The notes: generated from the sequence alone by a model not told the origin. 64,000 nt of DNA from Aquimarina mytili (GCF_016735115.1 NZ_JAERQJ010000003.1:682001-746000), one strand, 5' to 3'. Counted from the first letter of the stretch, positions 36,601-44,479 are shown. A program made the numbers and translations.

Positions 36601-37979
36601 GTCAACAAGCTACAATCATCACTATAGATAGCGGTAGCATCTTTGACCCAGCTGGCATAGTTTCCTGTTCCCAGATTTGCAGTGGCACTATCATCTACTG
36701 TGATACAAAGTAAATTAGGGTTTGTATGTACGGTAAATGTCGTAAAGTTGCTATTGTTTCCGTTGGCGATATTTAAACTTCTTAAACTATTCCTATTTAA
36801 GGAAAGTGATGTTAATACTGAATTATTTGAAACATCTAAGCTTAAGAGCTGGTTTCGATTAAGATTGATAAACTCTAATCTTATATTATTAGAAAGGTCA
36901 ATTGTTTCAAAATTATTGATAGGTGCTCTTAATTCTATAAGGTTCGTGTTTGCAGTTATATCAATGGATTCCATTCTATTTCCATTAATATTAAGTACTT
37001 CTAATTTTGTATTCTTAGACAGGTTTAATGCTTTTATACTATTTCCTTGTAATTCTAAGTCTGTTAGCTCGATTAATGTATAAAGGTTAATTGCGCTTAA
37101 ATTATTAGAACCTAGGTTTAAATTTCTTACTGTCGTAAAAGCTTCAATTCCTGTTGCATCGGTAATATTCTTATTCTCAAGGTTTAATGTAGTTAAAGCC
37201 GCTAAATTAATATCTCTTGTATTTACAAAATTATCCAACCCACTAGTATCAATTCCCAAATCAATTAATGCTTGTTCAAAATTATCATCAGGAACATACG
37301 TTCCTCCACAATCTGTAGAGTATAAATTAAAATTATCTTCTAACCATCCTGACAAACCTCCTCCAGAAGCACCAGAATCTACTTGCACACAAAGTAAATT
37401 AGGTTGATTTCTAATATCTAGGAAAGTAATATTTGTATTAAAACTATTATCTATTTTAATATACCTAATATCTCCTGTGTTAAAATTTAAAGATGTTAGT
37501 TTACGATTAAGCTCAAAATCGAGTGTTACTAAAGATGTGTTATTTGTAATACTAACAGTTTTTAATTCTGAATTTGTTTCAAAATCAAGATAAATAAGTG
37601 GAGTATTATCTGCTGAGAAATTTTCTAATGCTATATTTTTTGACAAGTCAATTAAATCAATTCCTGTACTACTAGCATCCAACGTAATTAACTGTGTGTT
37701 TTTAGTGATATCAACCTCAGAAATACTTGTGTTATTGGAAATATCTAAAGTTTCTAACGCTACAAAATCCTCAATCCCGGCAAGATCCGAAATGTTACTA
37801 TTAGACACATCAAGGGTAGTCAACGACGAAATATTGGCGGTTGGTACTTGACCGTCGCTAGCGACGTCATCATAGGCACTTAATGCGGCTTCAAAATTGG
37901 TATCAGGTATCGCCGTATACTGGGCATAAGACGAAAAACTAAAGCATAAAAAAATGAAGTTGAGTAATCTTATTTTCAT
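33612..37979 (-). CDS. Large T9SS leucine-rich-repeat surface protein (module B)
   Basis: About 1455 residues. A signal peptide (MKIRLLNFIFLCFSFSSYAQ) is followed by three blocks, each introduced by a short motif like YVPDDNFEQALID and filled with LRRs of the type LTSLDLSANTALEYL; each block ends with a Cys-containing cap. Next is a receptor-L-like region (LTIRNANDVTDLSGLAGI), then the same DKNNG-containing module and T9SS type A sorting domain as adhesin A (LSPNPTQGDVILSL to the end). It is predicted to be a cell-surface binding protein. I chose the ATG at 37979 because it gives a clean signal peptide. Confidence 0.9.
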   Translation of the reverse strand: MKIRLLNFIFLCFSFSSYAQYTAIPDTNFEAALSAYDDVASDGQVPTANISSLTTLDVSNSNISDLAGIEDFVALETLDISNNTSISEVDITKNTQLITLDASSTGIDLIDLSKNIALENFSADNTPLIYLDFETNSELKTVSITNNTSLVTLDFELNRKLTSLNFNTGDIRYIKIDNSFNTNITFLDIRNQPNLLCVQVDSGASGGGLSGWLEDNFNLYSTDCGGTYVPDDNFEQALIDLGIDTSGLDNFVNTRDINLAALTTLNLENKNITDATGIEAFTTVRNLNLGSNNLSAINLYTLIELTDLELQGNSIKALNLSKNTKLEVLNINGNRMESIDITANTNLIELRAPINNFETIDLSNNIRLEFINLNRNQLLSLDVSNNSVLTSLSLNRNSLRSLNIANGNNSNFTTFTVHTNPNLLCITVDDSATANLGTGNYASWVKDATAIYSDDCSLLTYVPDDNFEQALIDAGYDTTGLDNFVPTANIASVERFSGGTGGELYNKGITDLTGIEDFVSLIQLSSTGNPLTSINLSGNTALEILSLGGTQLTNLDLSANTKLLTVNVRDNQLSSIDLSANNVLTSLSISDSPLMSIALNGNTNLERLSLNNTQLASVDISSNSALISLSIVDTPLTSLDVSANTALKSIECTNNQLTSLDISANTLLEDLYLTDNQFTNLDVGANTRLEELYFENNQLTSLDLSANTALEYLYCNDNRLTALDLTANPAMEELEANNNQLAYLNVKNGNNATTFSYLSVENNPSLNCIEVDDAAAANAGTGNYSGWSKDAAVSYNEICTDCAVDGVTIASQSELDAFIAQLGTCNTVNGNLTIRNANDVTDLSGLAGIETINGKLVIGDNELLPNLNGLQNLKTITNGFSIFRNDIFTDITALSGIVDPIKDFSISDNPLLTDITAVLGLTVTELLRVDRQTLTHALIFPNVTTLTGDNTFNSAGPGSLSFSNLTTPSINIPNLIRVENFFTLRNIDASTVSFPMLISTGRSFIVDNVNSTTFNFDVVQSLGSFILAGTQLVDLSPFSTVTSLGTSISIGNNLNLNDLSALNNVSAVTGVFLNVTNNSALMSLDGLGFISGETGLIVIENNPELLQIDALQSITSTGYFRIKNNEKLNNIDGLQNLTETTETDMGEFLQSTVSGNTISSVNLTSLRTVANQLNIVESGITNFCGLYPYVTNGNGQTTLNLTGSTFTIADILDCEDVFSCPFYDLPVDNFNIEAINETCSDKNNGMISITAIESLSYIATVGGNDYNFTSTLEVPDLAPGSYTLCIAIDGIADCEQCFDINIQGAEKLAGKTTVSSKELFVEVETGTAPYTVMVNGSASGKYISNSFAVSVDHGDEVEVVSSLDCEGKLSTKVSLFDKVTLSPNPTQGDVILSLGTTGVNKVGVVIYNSLGVQISSKEYDVSGSEVTLATQELSSGIYFVRIEGLESTTFKLVKQ

Positions 37980-38043
37980 ATTCTTGGATTTAAATATCGT
38001 TGACAATAATAATATAAACCACTGATTTTAAGAGTTTTTTATC

Positions 38044-38060
38044 GGTGTCAAATGGTGTCA
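38044..38060. promoter_or_regulatory. GGTGTCA direct repeat upstream of adhesin B
   Basis: Two GGTGTCA copies start 10 nt apart, on one face of the helix, about 65-80 nt upstream of the adhesin B start. This could be an activator site. No perfect TAnnTTTG was found for this gene. Confidence 0.35.
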
Positions 38061-38081
38061 TTTTATGGTTTTATCCTTAAA

Positions 38082-38097
38082 TACGTAGGGTTACGTA
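38082..38097. promoter_or_regulatory. TACGTA-GGGT-TACGTA palindromic site upstream of adhesin B
   Basis: Two perfect TACGTA half sites separated by 4 nt. A close copy lies upstream of fibre B at 32787-32802. It is a candidate operator of module B. Confidence 0.45.
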
Positions 38098-38102
38098 GTC
38101 TA

Positions 38103-38137
38103 AGCCTGTCGAAGACTACACACAGGCTCAGTGTACG
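38103..38137. repeat. Short dispersed intergenic repeat, copy 3 (two half elements)
   Basis: AGCCTGTCGAAG and the nearby CAGGCTCAGTG are halves of the CTGAGC-GTCGAAG repeat in a broken arrangement. Confidence 0.55.
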
Positions 38138-38210
38138 GTCTAAAAGCGAATACACATCTCGATACAATCCTCCTCCTTGGGTCGGATCAATCGATGTGAC
38201 AAAATGCTTA

Positions 38211-39848
38211 TTACGCCAGATCCTGAATAAATTTCTCCAATTCGATTTCTGAAGGGATTTCCATCTTTTTGCGAATGCGACGACGCATCGATTTTACAGA
38301 ATCTGAGGATACATTTCGAATGGTCATAATCTCTTTAATAGAAAGATTGAGTCGCAGTAAAGCACAAACTTCGCGTTCACCCTTGGTTAATTCTGGGTAA
38401 GATGTCTGAAGCATTGTATCAAAGTTCTGGTTCACAGAGTCAATCTTTTCTTGTAATCCAGATAATTTGCTTTCGGTTTCAATTTGTAATCGTAATTGGG
38501 TAGTTAATGAGTTTAAGGATTTCTTTATATCTTCTGGTTTTCCTCCTATTACTTCACTTTTTATTTTATCGAGCAAATCTTCTTTAAATGCCAAACGCAT
38601 GCTGTTATCGGCAATTAATCGTTTTATATCTTCTTCTTTGGCGTTAATTTCCTGATCTAATATCCTTTTTTCATTTTCATAAGTAGTTCTAGCAAGTTTT
38701 GAACGCTGCAGATAGTTGCGCCGCACTAAATAACCAATACTAACGGCACCTATAGCTGTAACTAATAATAAAACAAAGTATAGTTTCCTTTTAGAAGCTT
38801 CGGCTTTTGCCACTAGCTCTACTTCTCTTTTCTCTTGTGCAAATTGAAGACTATCTACAGATCGTTGTTGCTCGTATTTATATTGAGACTCAAGATCCGC
38901 CATCTTTTGATAGTTTTTCTCATTTCTAACCTTTACCCACCATTTATGATACTCCATATGGTATTCATAGGCCTTTTTATAATCTTGTAAATCTGCATAA
39001 CTATTACTAAGTCCCATATATCTAGAATGCAACACAGCTTCATTCTTTTGTGCCTTAGACATAGCAATAGCCTTGTTATATAATTCGATGGCTTTTTTAG
39101 GCATTCCTAAAACTCTATAGGTAACTCCCAACGCAAAATAACCGGACTCTAGTCCTATTTGATTGTTTGCCTTTTGATGCATCTCAATAGACCGCTGTAG
39201 ATAGGGTATGTTTTCTTTGTATCTTTTTTGTCTTCGTAAAAAAAACGCATAATATGAATTTGCAGAAGCAATTAATTTAGTCTCATTAACAGAATCTGCA
39301 AGTTTAATTGCTTTTAGATGGTGCTCTTCTGCCTGGGTATTCTCATTTATGTTTTCATAGAGAATTCCGTATCGACTTATAGTTCTTATCGTTTCGTTTA
39401 TGTTATTGTATTTTTTACTTAGTGTATATGCCGAATCTAAATTGATTTTTGTTTTTTTAAATTCGGATTGATATAACCATAACCAAGCGGTTTGAGAGTA
39501 GGTGTATCCCAAGGTATATGTTTCTCCTATCCTCCTTTTGAGTTTTAGGCTTTCCTGAAGGTTTTTTAGTGCAGGGCCAAACTTGTTTTCTCTTCTTAAG
39601 AAATACGCAAGCTGCTCTAAAATAGAAGCCTTTTTTAATAAAAATTCATTTTTGTTTGAAAACTTCTTATCGATAATCTCTAAAGCACTTTCAAAATTTT
39701 TCTTTGCCTCAACAATATCTGAATCTTTTATTTCTAATGCCTTTGCATATAATTCTTCAACCTGAATACTATCATTTTTTACTTGAGAAAAAAGAGGAGC
39801 TTTTACTAAAAAAAAGACGACTAAAACGGGATAAATTAATGACCGCAT
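38211..39848 (-). CDS. Membrane-anchored TPR regulator with LuxR-type HTH (module B)
   Basis: 545 residues. A signal peptide (ending APLFSQ) precedes TPR repeats (about 45-320), a transmembrane helix (LYFVLLLVTAIGAVSIGYLV), a coiled coil, and a C-terminal LuxR-type helix-turn-helix (KGEREVCALLRLNLSIKEIM and SVKSMRRRIRKKM). Architecture and order match the module A regulator, though sequence identity is modest. It lies upstream of adhesin B. The promoter element overlapping the longer frame fixes the ATG at 39848 as the start. It is likely the regulator of module B, by inference. Confidence 0.87.
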   Translation of the reverse strand: MRSLIYPVLVVFFLVKAPLFSQVKNDSIQVEELYAKALEIKDSDIVEAKKNFESALEIIDKKFSNKNEFLLKKASILEQLAYFLRRENKFGPALKNLQESLKLKRRIGETYTLGYTYSQTAWLWLYQSEFKKTKINLDSAYTLSKKYNNINETIRTISRYGILYENINENTQAEEHHLKAIKLADSVNETKLIASANSYYAFFLRRQKRYKENIPYLQRSIEMHQKANNQIGLESGYFALGVTYRVLGMPKKAIELYNKAIAMSKAQKNEAVLHSRYMGLSNSYADLQDYKKAYEYHMEYHKWWVKVRNEKNYQKMADLESQYKYEQQRSVDSLQFAQEKREVELVAKAEASKRKLYFVLLLVTAIGAVSIGYLVRRNYLQRSKLARTTYENEKRILDQEINAKEEDIKRLIADNSMRLAFKEDLLDKIKSEVIGGKPEDIKKSLNSLTTQLRLQIETESKLSGLQEKIDSVNQNFDTMLQTSYPELTKGEREVCALLRLNLSIKEIMTIRNVSSDSVKSMRRRIRKKMEIPSEIELEKFIQDLA

Positions 39849-39882
39849 CTTAAATATTTCTAAAAATAAGGTTGACGACACT

Positions 39883-39890
39883 CAAATATA
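39883..39890 (-). promoter_or_regulatory. -7 promoter element for regulator B
   Basis: Minus-strand TATATTTG, a perfect fit to TAnnTTTG; leader about 28 nt. Confidence 0.6.
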
Positions 39891-39913
39891 CACTTATCTA
39901 ATCTTTTATTATT

Positions 39914-39921
39914 TATTTTTG
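39914..39921 (+). promoter_or_regulatory. -7 promoter element for the 2-hydroxyacid dehydrogenase
   Basis: TATTTTTG, 21 nt before the start codon and 23 nt from the divergent element of regulator B. Confidence 0.5.
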
Positions 39922-39941
39922 ATATTTTAACCAATATATCC

Positions 39942-40883
39942 ATGAAAATCCTTCACATAGATACTAATCATCCTTTACTTCATACTCAACTTACGGCTAC
40001 CGGTTTTCAAAACGATGAAGATTATAGCTCTACAAAAGAAGAAATCGAAGCTAAAATTGCACTATATGACGGAGTGATCATCAGAAGTAGGTTTCCCATA
40101 GATAAAACATTTCTGGATAAAGCCAAAAATCTAAAGTTTATTGGTCGTGTAGGCGCTGGATTAGAGAATATTGATATCGAGTATGCAGAGAAATTAGGCG
40201 TTAAACTTTTTAATGCCCCAGAAGGAAATCGCAATGCAGTGGGAGAACATACATTAGGTATGATTTTATCCCTATTTAATAAGCTAAACTATGGGGATCA
40301 AAGTGTACGAAATGGGAAATGGTTACGTGAGCAACATCGTGGTATAGAGTTAGATGGTAAAACAGTAGGTATTATTGGATATGGAAACATGGGAAGAGCG
40401 TTTGCCCGAAAACTACGAGGCTTTAATGTCGAAGTGATCTGTTATGACATTCTTGAAGATGTTGAAAATAGTGATGCAATGCAGGTAGAACTTGACGAAC
40501 TTTTTGAAAAAACAGATGTTCTAAGTCTACATACTCCTGAAACTCCTTTGACCATCGGCATGATTAATACTGATTTTATAAATAAATTCAAGAAATCATT
40601 TTGGTTGATCAATACAGCTCGAGGCAAAAGTGTTGTAACAACAGATTTAGTAAAAGCTTTAAAAGAAGAAAAAATTTTGGGAGCAGGATTGGATGTACTA
40701 GAATATGAAAAATCATCATTCGAGAACCTATTTTCTTCAAAAAAAGAAATACCAGAAGCTCTGAAAGAGCTACTTGGTATGGATAATGTAATTCTAAGTC
40801 CGCATGTGGCCGGTTGGACGATAGAATCTAAAGAAAAATTGGCCCAAACTATAGTTGATAAAATTAAAGCAGAGTTTTGTTAA
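39942..40883 (+). CDS. D-isomer-specific 2-hydroxyacid dehydrogenase (phosphoglycerate dehydrogenase-like)
   Basis: A 313-residue NAD-dependent dehydrogenase. The Rossmann motif GIIGYGNMGRAF, the substrate Arg in INTARGKSV, the family Glu region GLDVLEYEK, and the catalytic His in SPHVAGWT are all visible. It lacks a C-terminal ACT regulatory domain, so it is a short form. It may serve serine synthesis (SerA) or another D-2-hydroxyacid; I leave the symbol blank because no serC is nearby. Its end overlaps the next gene. Confidence 0.88.
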   Translation: MKILHIDTNHPLLHTQLTATGFQNDEDYSSTKEEIEAKIALYDGVIIRSRFPIDKTFLDKAKNLKFIGRVGAGLENIDIEYAEKLGVKLFNAPEGNRNAVGEHTLGMILSLFNKLNYGDQSVRNGKWLREQHRGIELDGKTVGIIGYGNMGRAFARKLRGFNVEVICYDILEDVENSDAMQVELDELFEKTDVLSLHTPETPLTIGMINTDFINKFKKSFWLINTARGKSVVTTDLVKALKEEKILGAGLDVLEYEKSSFENLFSSKKEIPEALKELLGMDNVILSPHVAGWTIESKEKLAQTIVDKIKAEFC

Positions 40884-41497
40884 AAGAAGTCTTTACATTG
40901 TTACTTTCAAACTACACTGATGACTCAAAACATGTGAAGTCATTATGGAGAGAGATTGAAAAAAAACATACTAAAAAAAACCGGTATTACCACAACCTTT
41001 CTCATCTCGAACATCTTTACACACAACTTACCAAAGTAAAAGATGAGATACAAGACTGGGAGATGATATTGTTTGCCCTGTTTTATCATGATTATGTCTA
41101 CAACATCCTTAAACAAGATAACGAAGAAAAAAGTGCACGCAAAGCTGTAGCGGTATTAAAACAGTTAAAGGTTGAAGAAAATCGCATTGCTCTTTGTAAA
41201 AAAATTATAGTAGCTACCAAAGGTCATAATACATCAAAAAATAATGATGTAAACTATTTTACTGATGCTGATCTTTCCATTTTAGGTATGGAGTGGGAAG
41301 ATTATAACATCTACTTCAAACAGGTAAGAAAAGAATATAAATACTATCCCGATTTTGTATATAATAAAGGGCGAATTAAAGTGTTGCAACATTTTATAGC
41401 GATGCCCCGAATCTATAAAACCGACTATTTTTATGCAACGTATGAGCTAAAGGCAAAAGAAAATCTTCAACAAGAAGTTGATTTGCTTTCTAAATAG
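40877..41497 (+). CDS. Predicted HD-superfamily metal-dependent phosphohydrolase
   Basis: A 206-residue protein of the COG4339-like group. The metal-site residues are in RYYHNLSHLEHL and in the HD motif FYHDYVY, with further conserved residues in FTDADLSILGMEW. Its nucleotide or phosphoester substrate is unknown. The best start is a TTG at 40877 that overlaps the preceding stop codon by 7 nt; no ATG exists before the conserved part. It is probably translated by coupling to the dehydrogenase gene. Confidence 0.8.
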   Translation: MLKEVFTLLLSNYTDDSKHVKSLWREIEKKHTKKNRYYHNLSHLEHLYTQLTKVKDEIQDWEMILFALFYHDYVYNILKQDNEEKSARKAVAVLKQLKVEENRIALCKKIIVATKGHNTSKNNDVNYFTDADLSILGMEWEDYNIYFKQVRKEYKYYPDFVYNKGRIKVLQHFIAMPRIYKTDYFYATYELKAKENLQQEVDLLSK

Positions 41498-41522
41498 TAT
41501 AGAGTTTTCATAAATTTATAGA

Positions 41523-41939
41523 GTGAAGAAAACGATTTTCATTTTTGCAGCACTAGTGGTAGCCCTACTTACACTATTCCAGTTAAGTAAATACAGTGTA
41601 TTCACAGGTAGTACTTCTATCGAAATTGTAATCGCCATAATTGCTATTATTTTTTTTATTATTGGAGTCATCATCAACAAAAGAGTATTACACAAACAGA
41701 AAACTCTTACTCATACTATAGACCATAAAAAAATTCAAGAACTAGGATTGAGTAAACGAGAATATGAGGTGCTTTGCGAAATAGCTTCAGGATTATCTAA
41801 TAAAGAAATCGCTGAGAAGTTGTTTGTTTCAGAAAGCACCATAAAAACTCATGTATCTAATGTTTTAGTAAAATTAGATGCCAAACGACGTACACAAGCC
41901 ATACAAATCGCCAAAGAGTTTCAAATAATACCATTATAA
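41523..41939 (+). CDS. Small membrane-tethered LuxR-type transcription factor
   Basis: 138 residues with a GTG start. Two hydrophobic helices (about 4-20 and 33-51) precede a short linker and a complete LuxR/GerE DNA-binding domain (about 70-135, with LSKREYEVLCEIASGLSNKE and ESTIKTHVSNVLVKL). There is no receiver domain, so control must come through the membrane part or partner proteins. It is followed by a DUF4199 membrane protein, a pairing I recall in other flavobacteria. Confidence 0.87.
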   Translation: MKKTIFIFAALVVALLTLFQLSKYSVFTGSTSIEIVIAIIAIIFFIIGVIINKRVLHKQKTLTHTIDHKKIQELGLSKREYEVLCEIASGLSNKEIAEKLFVSESTIKTHVSNVLVKLDAKRRTQAIQIAKEFQIIPL

Positions 41940-42006
41940 GGTCAAATTATACTGAAGTCCAATACAATTCATACTTTAGTATGAGTGCAATCTTAGTAGC
42001 TCAACC

Positions 42007-42014
42007 TACATTTG
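42007..42014 (+). promoter_or_regulatory. -7 promoter element for the DUF4199 gene
   Basis: TACATTTG, 26 nt before the start codon. Confidence 0.5.
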
Positions 42015-42040
42015 AGACCAACCATTAAATATCTTTAAAA

Positions 42041-42550
42041 ATGAAAAATACTGTTTTACGTTACGGAGTGTATAGCGCCATTACTATATGTGCATTGTCA
42101 CTAGCCGGATGGTTCTTAGGAAAAAACTTGGACTACGGTATCCAGGAAGTTATTGGATATGCCAGTATGGTTATTTCCTTACTCTTTGTGTTTTTTGGAA
42201 TAAAACATTATCGCGATAACGAGAATAATGGTATCGTTTCCTTTAAAAAAGCATTACTCATAGGAGTACTTATCTCTTTAATCGCGGCTCTGGCATTTGG
42301 AATTTTAGATGTCATTTATGTCAAATTCATCAATCCTGATTTTATGGCCGAGTACTATACTCATTATGTCGAACAGATGAGAAACACACTTTCTGAGGCA
42401 GATTTTAAGGTCGAGTTTGAAAAACTGGAAGCTCAAAAAAAGTTATTTTCGAACATATTTATGAGTTTCTTCTTAATGTTTGCAACTGTACTCATTATTG
42501 GATTTATTATTTCTCTACTCTCAGCACTTATACTGCAGCGTAAACCATAA
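42041..42550 (+). CDS. DUF4199 membrane protein
   Basis: 169 residues with four hydrophobic helices: two N-terminal (about 8-27 and 37-53), one after FKKALLIG (about 70-88), and one C-terminal (about 140-163). The order and the linker YRDNENNGIVSFKKALLIG fit DUF4199. Function unknown. A soluble helical loop rich in Glu and Lys lies between helices 3 and 4. It may act with the membrane LuxR protein encoded upstream. Confidence 0.82.
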   Translation: MKNTVLRYGVYSAITICALSLAGWFLGKNLDYGIQEVIGYASMVISLLFVFFGIKHYRDNENNGIVSFKKALLIGVLISLIAALAFGILDVIYVKFINPDFMAEYYTHYVEQMRNTLSEADFKVEFEKLEAQKKLFSNIFMSFFLMFATVLIIGFIISLLSALILQRKP

Positions 42551-42573
42551 CAGATAATTAAAACAAAACCATT

Positions 42574-43032
42574 ATGAAATATGAAGCAAATACACCTGAT
42601 GAATATATAGCTGCTATTCCTAAAGAGCGTCAGGCAGCAATGACAAGCTTAAGAGAGGTAATCAAGAAGAATCTTCCTAAAGGTTTTTCTGAAGAAATTA
42701 ATTATGGAATGATCGGATATGTGGTACCGCACTCAATCTATCCCGATGGATATCACTGCGACCCTAAATTGCCATTACCCTTTATGAATATTGCATCGCA
42801 AAAAAGCTTTATAGCCGTATATCATAGCGGAATTTATGCCAATAAAGAATTAATGGATTGGTTTGTTGGCGAATATCCTAAATATGTTAAAACCAAATTG
42901 GATATGGGCAAGAGCTGTATCCGATTTAAAAAAATAGATCAAATCCCAATGGAATTGATAGGTGAATTAGCCTCTAAATTAACTCCACAAGAGTGGGTCA
43001 ATATGTACGAAAATGCTGTTAAAAAGAAATAA
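42574..43032 (+). CDS. DUF1801 family protein
   Basis: 152 residues, recognised as DUF1801 (YdhG-like, alpha/beta) from the helical start PDEYIAAIPKERQAAM, the central INYGMIGYVVPH and FMNIASQKSFIAVYHSG, and the end GKSCIRFKKIDQIP. Some relatives are called iron-chaperone-like, but a function is not established. It follows the DUF4199 gene at 23 nt. Confidence 0.83.
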   Translation: MKYEANTPDEYIAAIPKERQAAMTSLREVIKKNLPKGFSEEINYGMIGYVVPHSIYPDGYHCDPKLPLPFMNIASQKSFIAVYHSGIYANKELMDWFVGEYPKYVKTKLDMGKSCIRFKKIDQIPMELIGELASKLTPQEWVNMYENAVKKK

Positions 43033-43086
43033 TACGACTTGTACCATACTAAGCTAGTCGAAGTGAAATTTAAAAACTAATAATCA

Positions 43087-43473
43087 ATGAAAAAACGCGT
43101 AACAGGATTAGGTGGATTCTTTTTTAAGACTAAAGATCCAAAAACAACAAAAGAATGGTATGGAAAACATCTTGGGCTTCCGGTAGATGATTATGGCTGT
43201 ACCTTTTGGTGGAAAGACAAGGCTGGTAATGATTGCTCAACGCAATGGAGCCCATTTAAGGATGATACCACCTATTTTGCGCCTAGCAAAAAAGAGTTTA
43301 TGATGAATTTTAGGGTAGAAAACCTGGTAGAATTACTAAAAGTCTTAAAAGAAGAAGGTGTAACCATAGTTGGTGAGGTCGAAGAATATGACTATGGAAA
43401 ATTTGGCTGGATCGTTGACCCCGAAGGAAACAAAATAGAACTTTGGGAACCTATAGACAAAGCATTCTTATAA
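43087..43473 (+). CDS. VOC-superfamily (glyoxalase/bleomycin resistance-like) protein
   Basis: 128 residues forming one VOC domain with two beta-alpha-beta-beta-beta halves: LGGFFFKTKDPKTTKEWYGK near the start and GWIVDPEGNKIELWEP at the end with the usual metal-site Glu. The first-position metal ligand is not obvious in GGFFF, so catalytic competence is uncertain. It ends at a perfect palindromic terminator shared with a convergent gene. Confidence 0.85.
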   Translation: MKKRVTGLGGFFFKTKDPKTTKEWYGKHLGLPVDDYGCTFWWKDKAGNDCSTQWSPFKDDTTYFAPSKKEFMMNFRVENLVELLKVLKEEGVTIVGEVEEYDYGKFGWIVDPEGNKIELWEPIDKAFL

Positions 43474-43507
43474 AAGAAAAGCCGGCAAATTTGCCGGCTT
43501 TTCTTTT
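43472..43507. terminator. Bidirectional terminator, 36-bp perfect palindrome
   Basis: Arms AAAAGAAAAGCCGGCAAA and its exact complement, 18 bp each with no spacer, between convergent genes. The GCCGGC core and flanking A/T runs serve both directions. Confidence 0.9.
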
Positions 43508-43530
43508 ATCAATTAAATATTGACCTATAT

Positions 43531-43866
43531 TTATTCTCCAGCTTTTGGATCAGGTCCATATTGGTTATCTCCTTTTGTACCTTCGGTAAAGGCCAGAATA
43601 AGGTTATAAATAGGAATCAGCATATACCACCAATCTTTATCAACATCATGCATTCTACGTACAGCAACTGCAATACTAGGTATAAGAGTTGCAAGTGCAT
43701 ATATACTTCCAAGAGTTGCTAAGAAACCAATTTCTAAAACACCAGCAAGAATAATCAGTCCATACATTATAATAATGTTAAATAAAAAGAACATCCAATA
43801 TTCCTTACGTCTTGCTCTTCCTGAAAATCCAGCGTAATTTTTTAATGCTTTTAAGTACCAATTCAT
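43531..43866 (-). CDS. DUF805 membrane protein
   Basis: 111 residues with three hydrophobic helices and the family beginning NWYLKALKNYAGFSGRARRK, then EYWMFFLFN. The later RRMHDVDKDWWYMLIPIYN matches the conserved R-R-LHD-x-x-x-GW region. DUF805 proteins are small inner-membrane proteins of unknown function. Confidence 0.88.
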   Translation of the reverse strand: MNWYLKALKNYAGFSGRARRKEYWMFFLFNIIIMYGLIILAGVLEIGFLATLGSIYALATLIPSIAVAVRRMHDVDKDWWYMLIPIYNLILAFTEGTKGDNQYGPDPKAGE

Positions 43867-43893
43867 AATTTTTATTTAATTAGTTAGTCTTAC

Positions 43894-43901
43894 CAAATAT
43901 A
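43894..43901 (-). promoter_or_regulatory. -7 promoter element for the DUF805 gene
   Basis: Minus-strand TATATTTG, 28 nt upstream of the start codon. Confidence 0.55.
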
Positions 43902-44003
43902 GCAATAAATTTGAGTTATCAAAATAATGGATGCTATAATCAACGCGTATAATCAAAATTAAGTCCCCCAAACATTCTTAATGATCTTCAGATTTTTAAG
44001 TAA

Positions 44004-44011
44004 TATTTTTG
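44004..44011 (+). promoter_or_regulatory. -7 promoter element for the TM2 gene
   Basis: TATTTTTG, 37 nt before the start codon. Confidence 0.5.
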
Positions 44012-44047
44012 TAATTTTCTGCCAATTAATAAATCATTTTAAACAAC

Positions 44048-44434
44048 ATGAGTGAAGAAAACAACAACTTAGGGGATGACATTAAAAAAGGTGCAGAAGA
44101 AGCCGCTGAAAATGTAAAGGAAACGGCCAAAGAATTTGCAGAAGAAGCCAAAGAAATAATCGATTCTCAAGATAATAAAAAGGTGCTTGCCGGTATTTTA
44201 GCTATATTTTTAGGCTGGTTAGGCGTTCATAAGTTTATTTTAGGATACCAAAAAGAAGGATTTATACTATTAGGGATAACATTGATTTCGTTTCCATTAA
44301 TGTGTCTAGGTATCGGTGTACTTACGATATACATTCCATCGATCATTGGGTTAATAGAAGGTATCATGTATCTTACTAAAACAGACGAAGAGTTTTATCA
44401 AACCTACCAGGTGGGTAAAAAACCTTGGTTCTAA
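44048..44434 (+). CDS. TM2-domain membrane protein
   Basis: 128 residues. A charged amphipathic N-terminal region of about 40 residues rich in Ala, Glu and Lys precedes a TM2 domain: two helices joined by a short loop, with LAIFLGWLGVHKFILGYQKE as the typical G-x-x-G-x-H-x-F-Y/I-x-G signature. The N-terminal region resembles CsbD/YtxH-like stress proteins. Function unknown. A strong terminator follows. Confidence 0.87.
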   Translation: MSEENNNLGDDIKKGAEEAAENVKETAKEFAEEAKEIIDSQDNKKVLAGILAIFLGWLGVHKFILGYQKEGFILLGITLISFPLMCLGIGVLTIYIPSIIGLIEGIMYLTKTDEEFYQTYQVGKKPWF

Positions 44435-44440
44435 CATATT

Positions 44441-44473
44441 AAAAAAGTCAGAAAATTATCGTCTGACTTTTTT
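44441..44473 (+). terminator. Rho-independent terminator after the TM2 gene
   Basis: Stem AAAAAAGTCAGA with its complement TCTGACTTTTTT, around a 9-nt loop, ending in a T-run. Confidence 0.9.
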
Positions 44474-44479
44474 ATTTAA

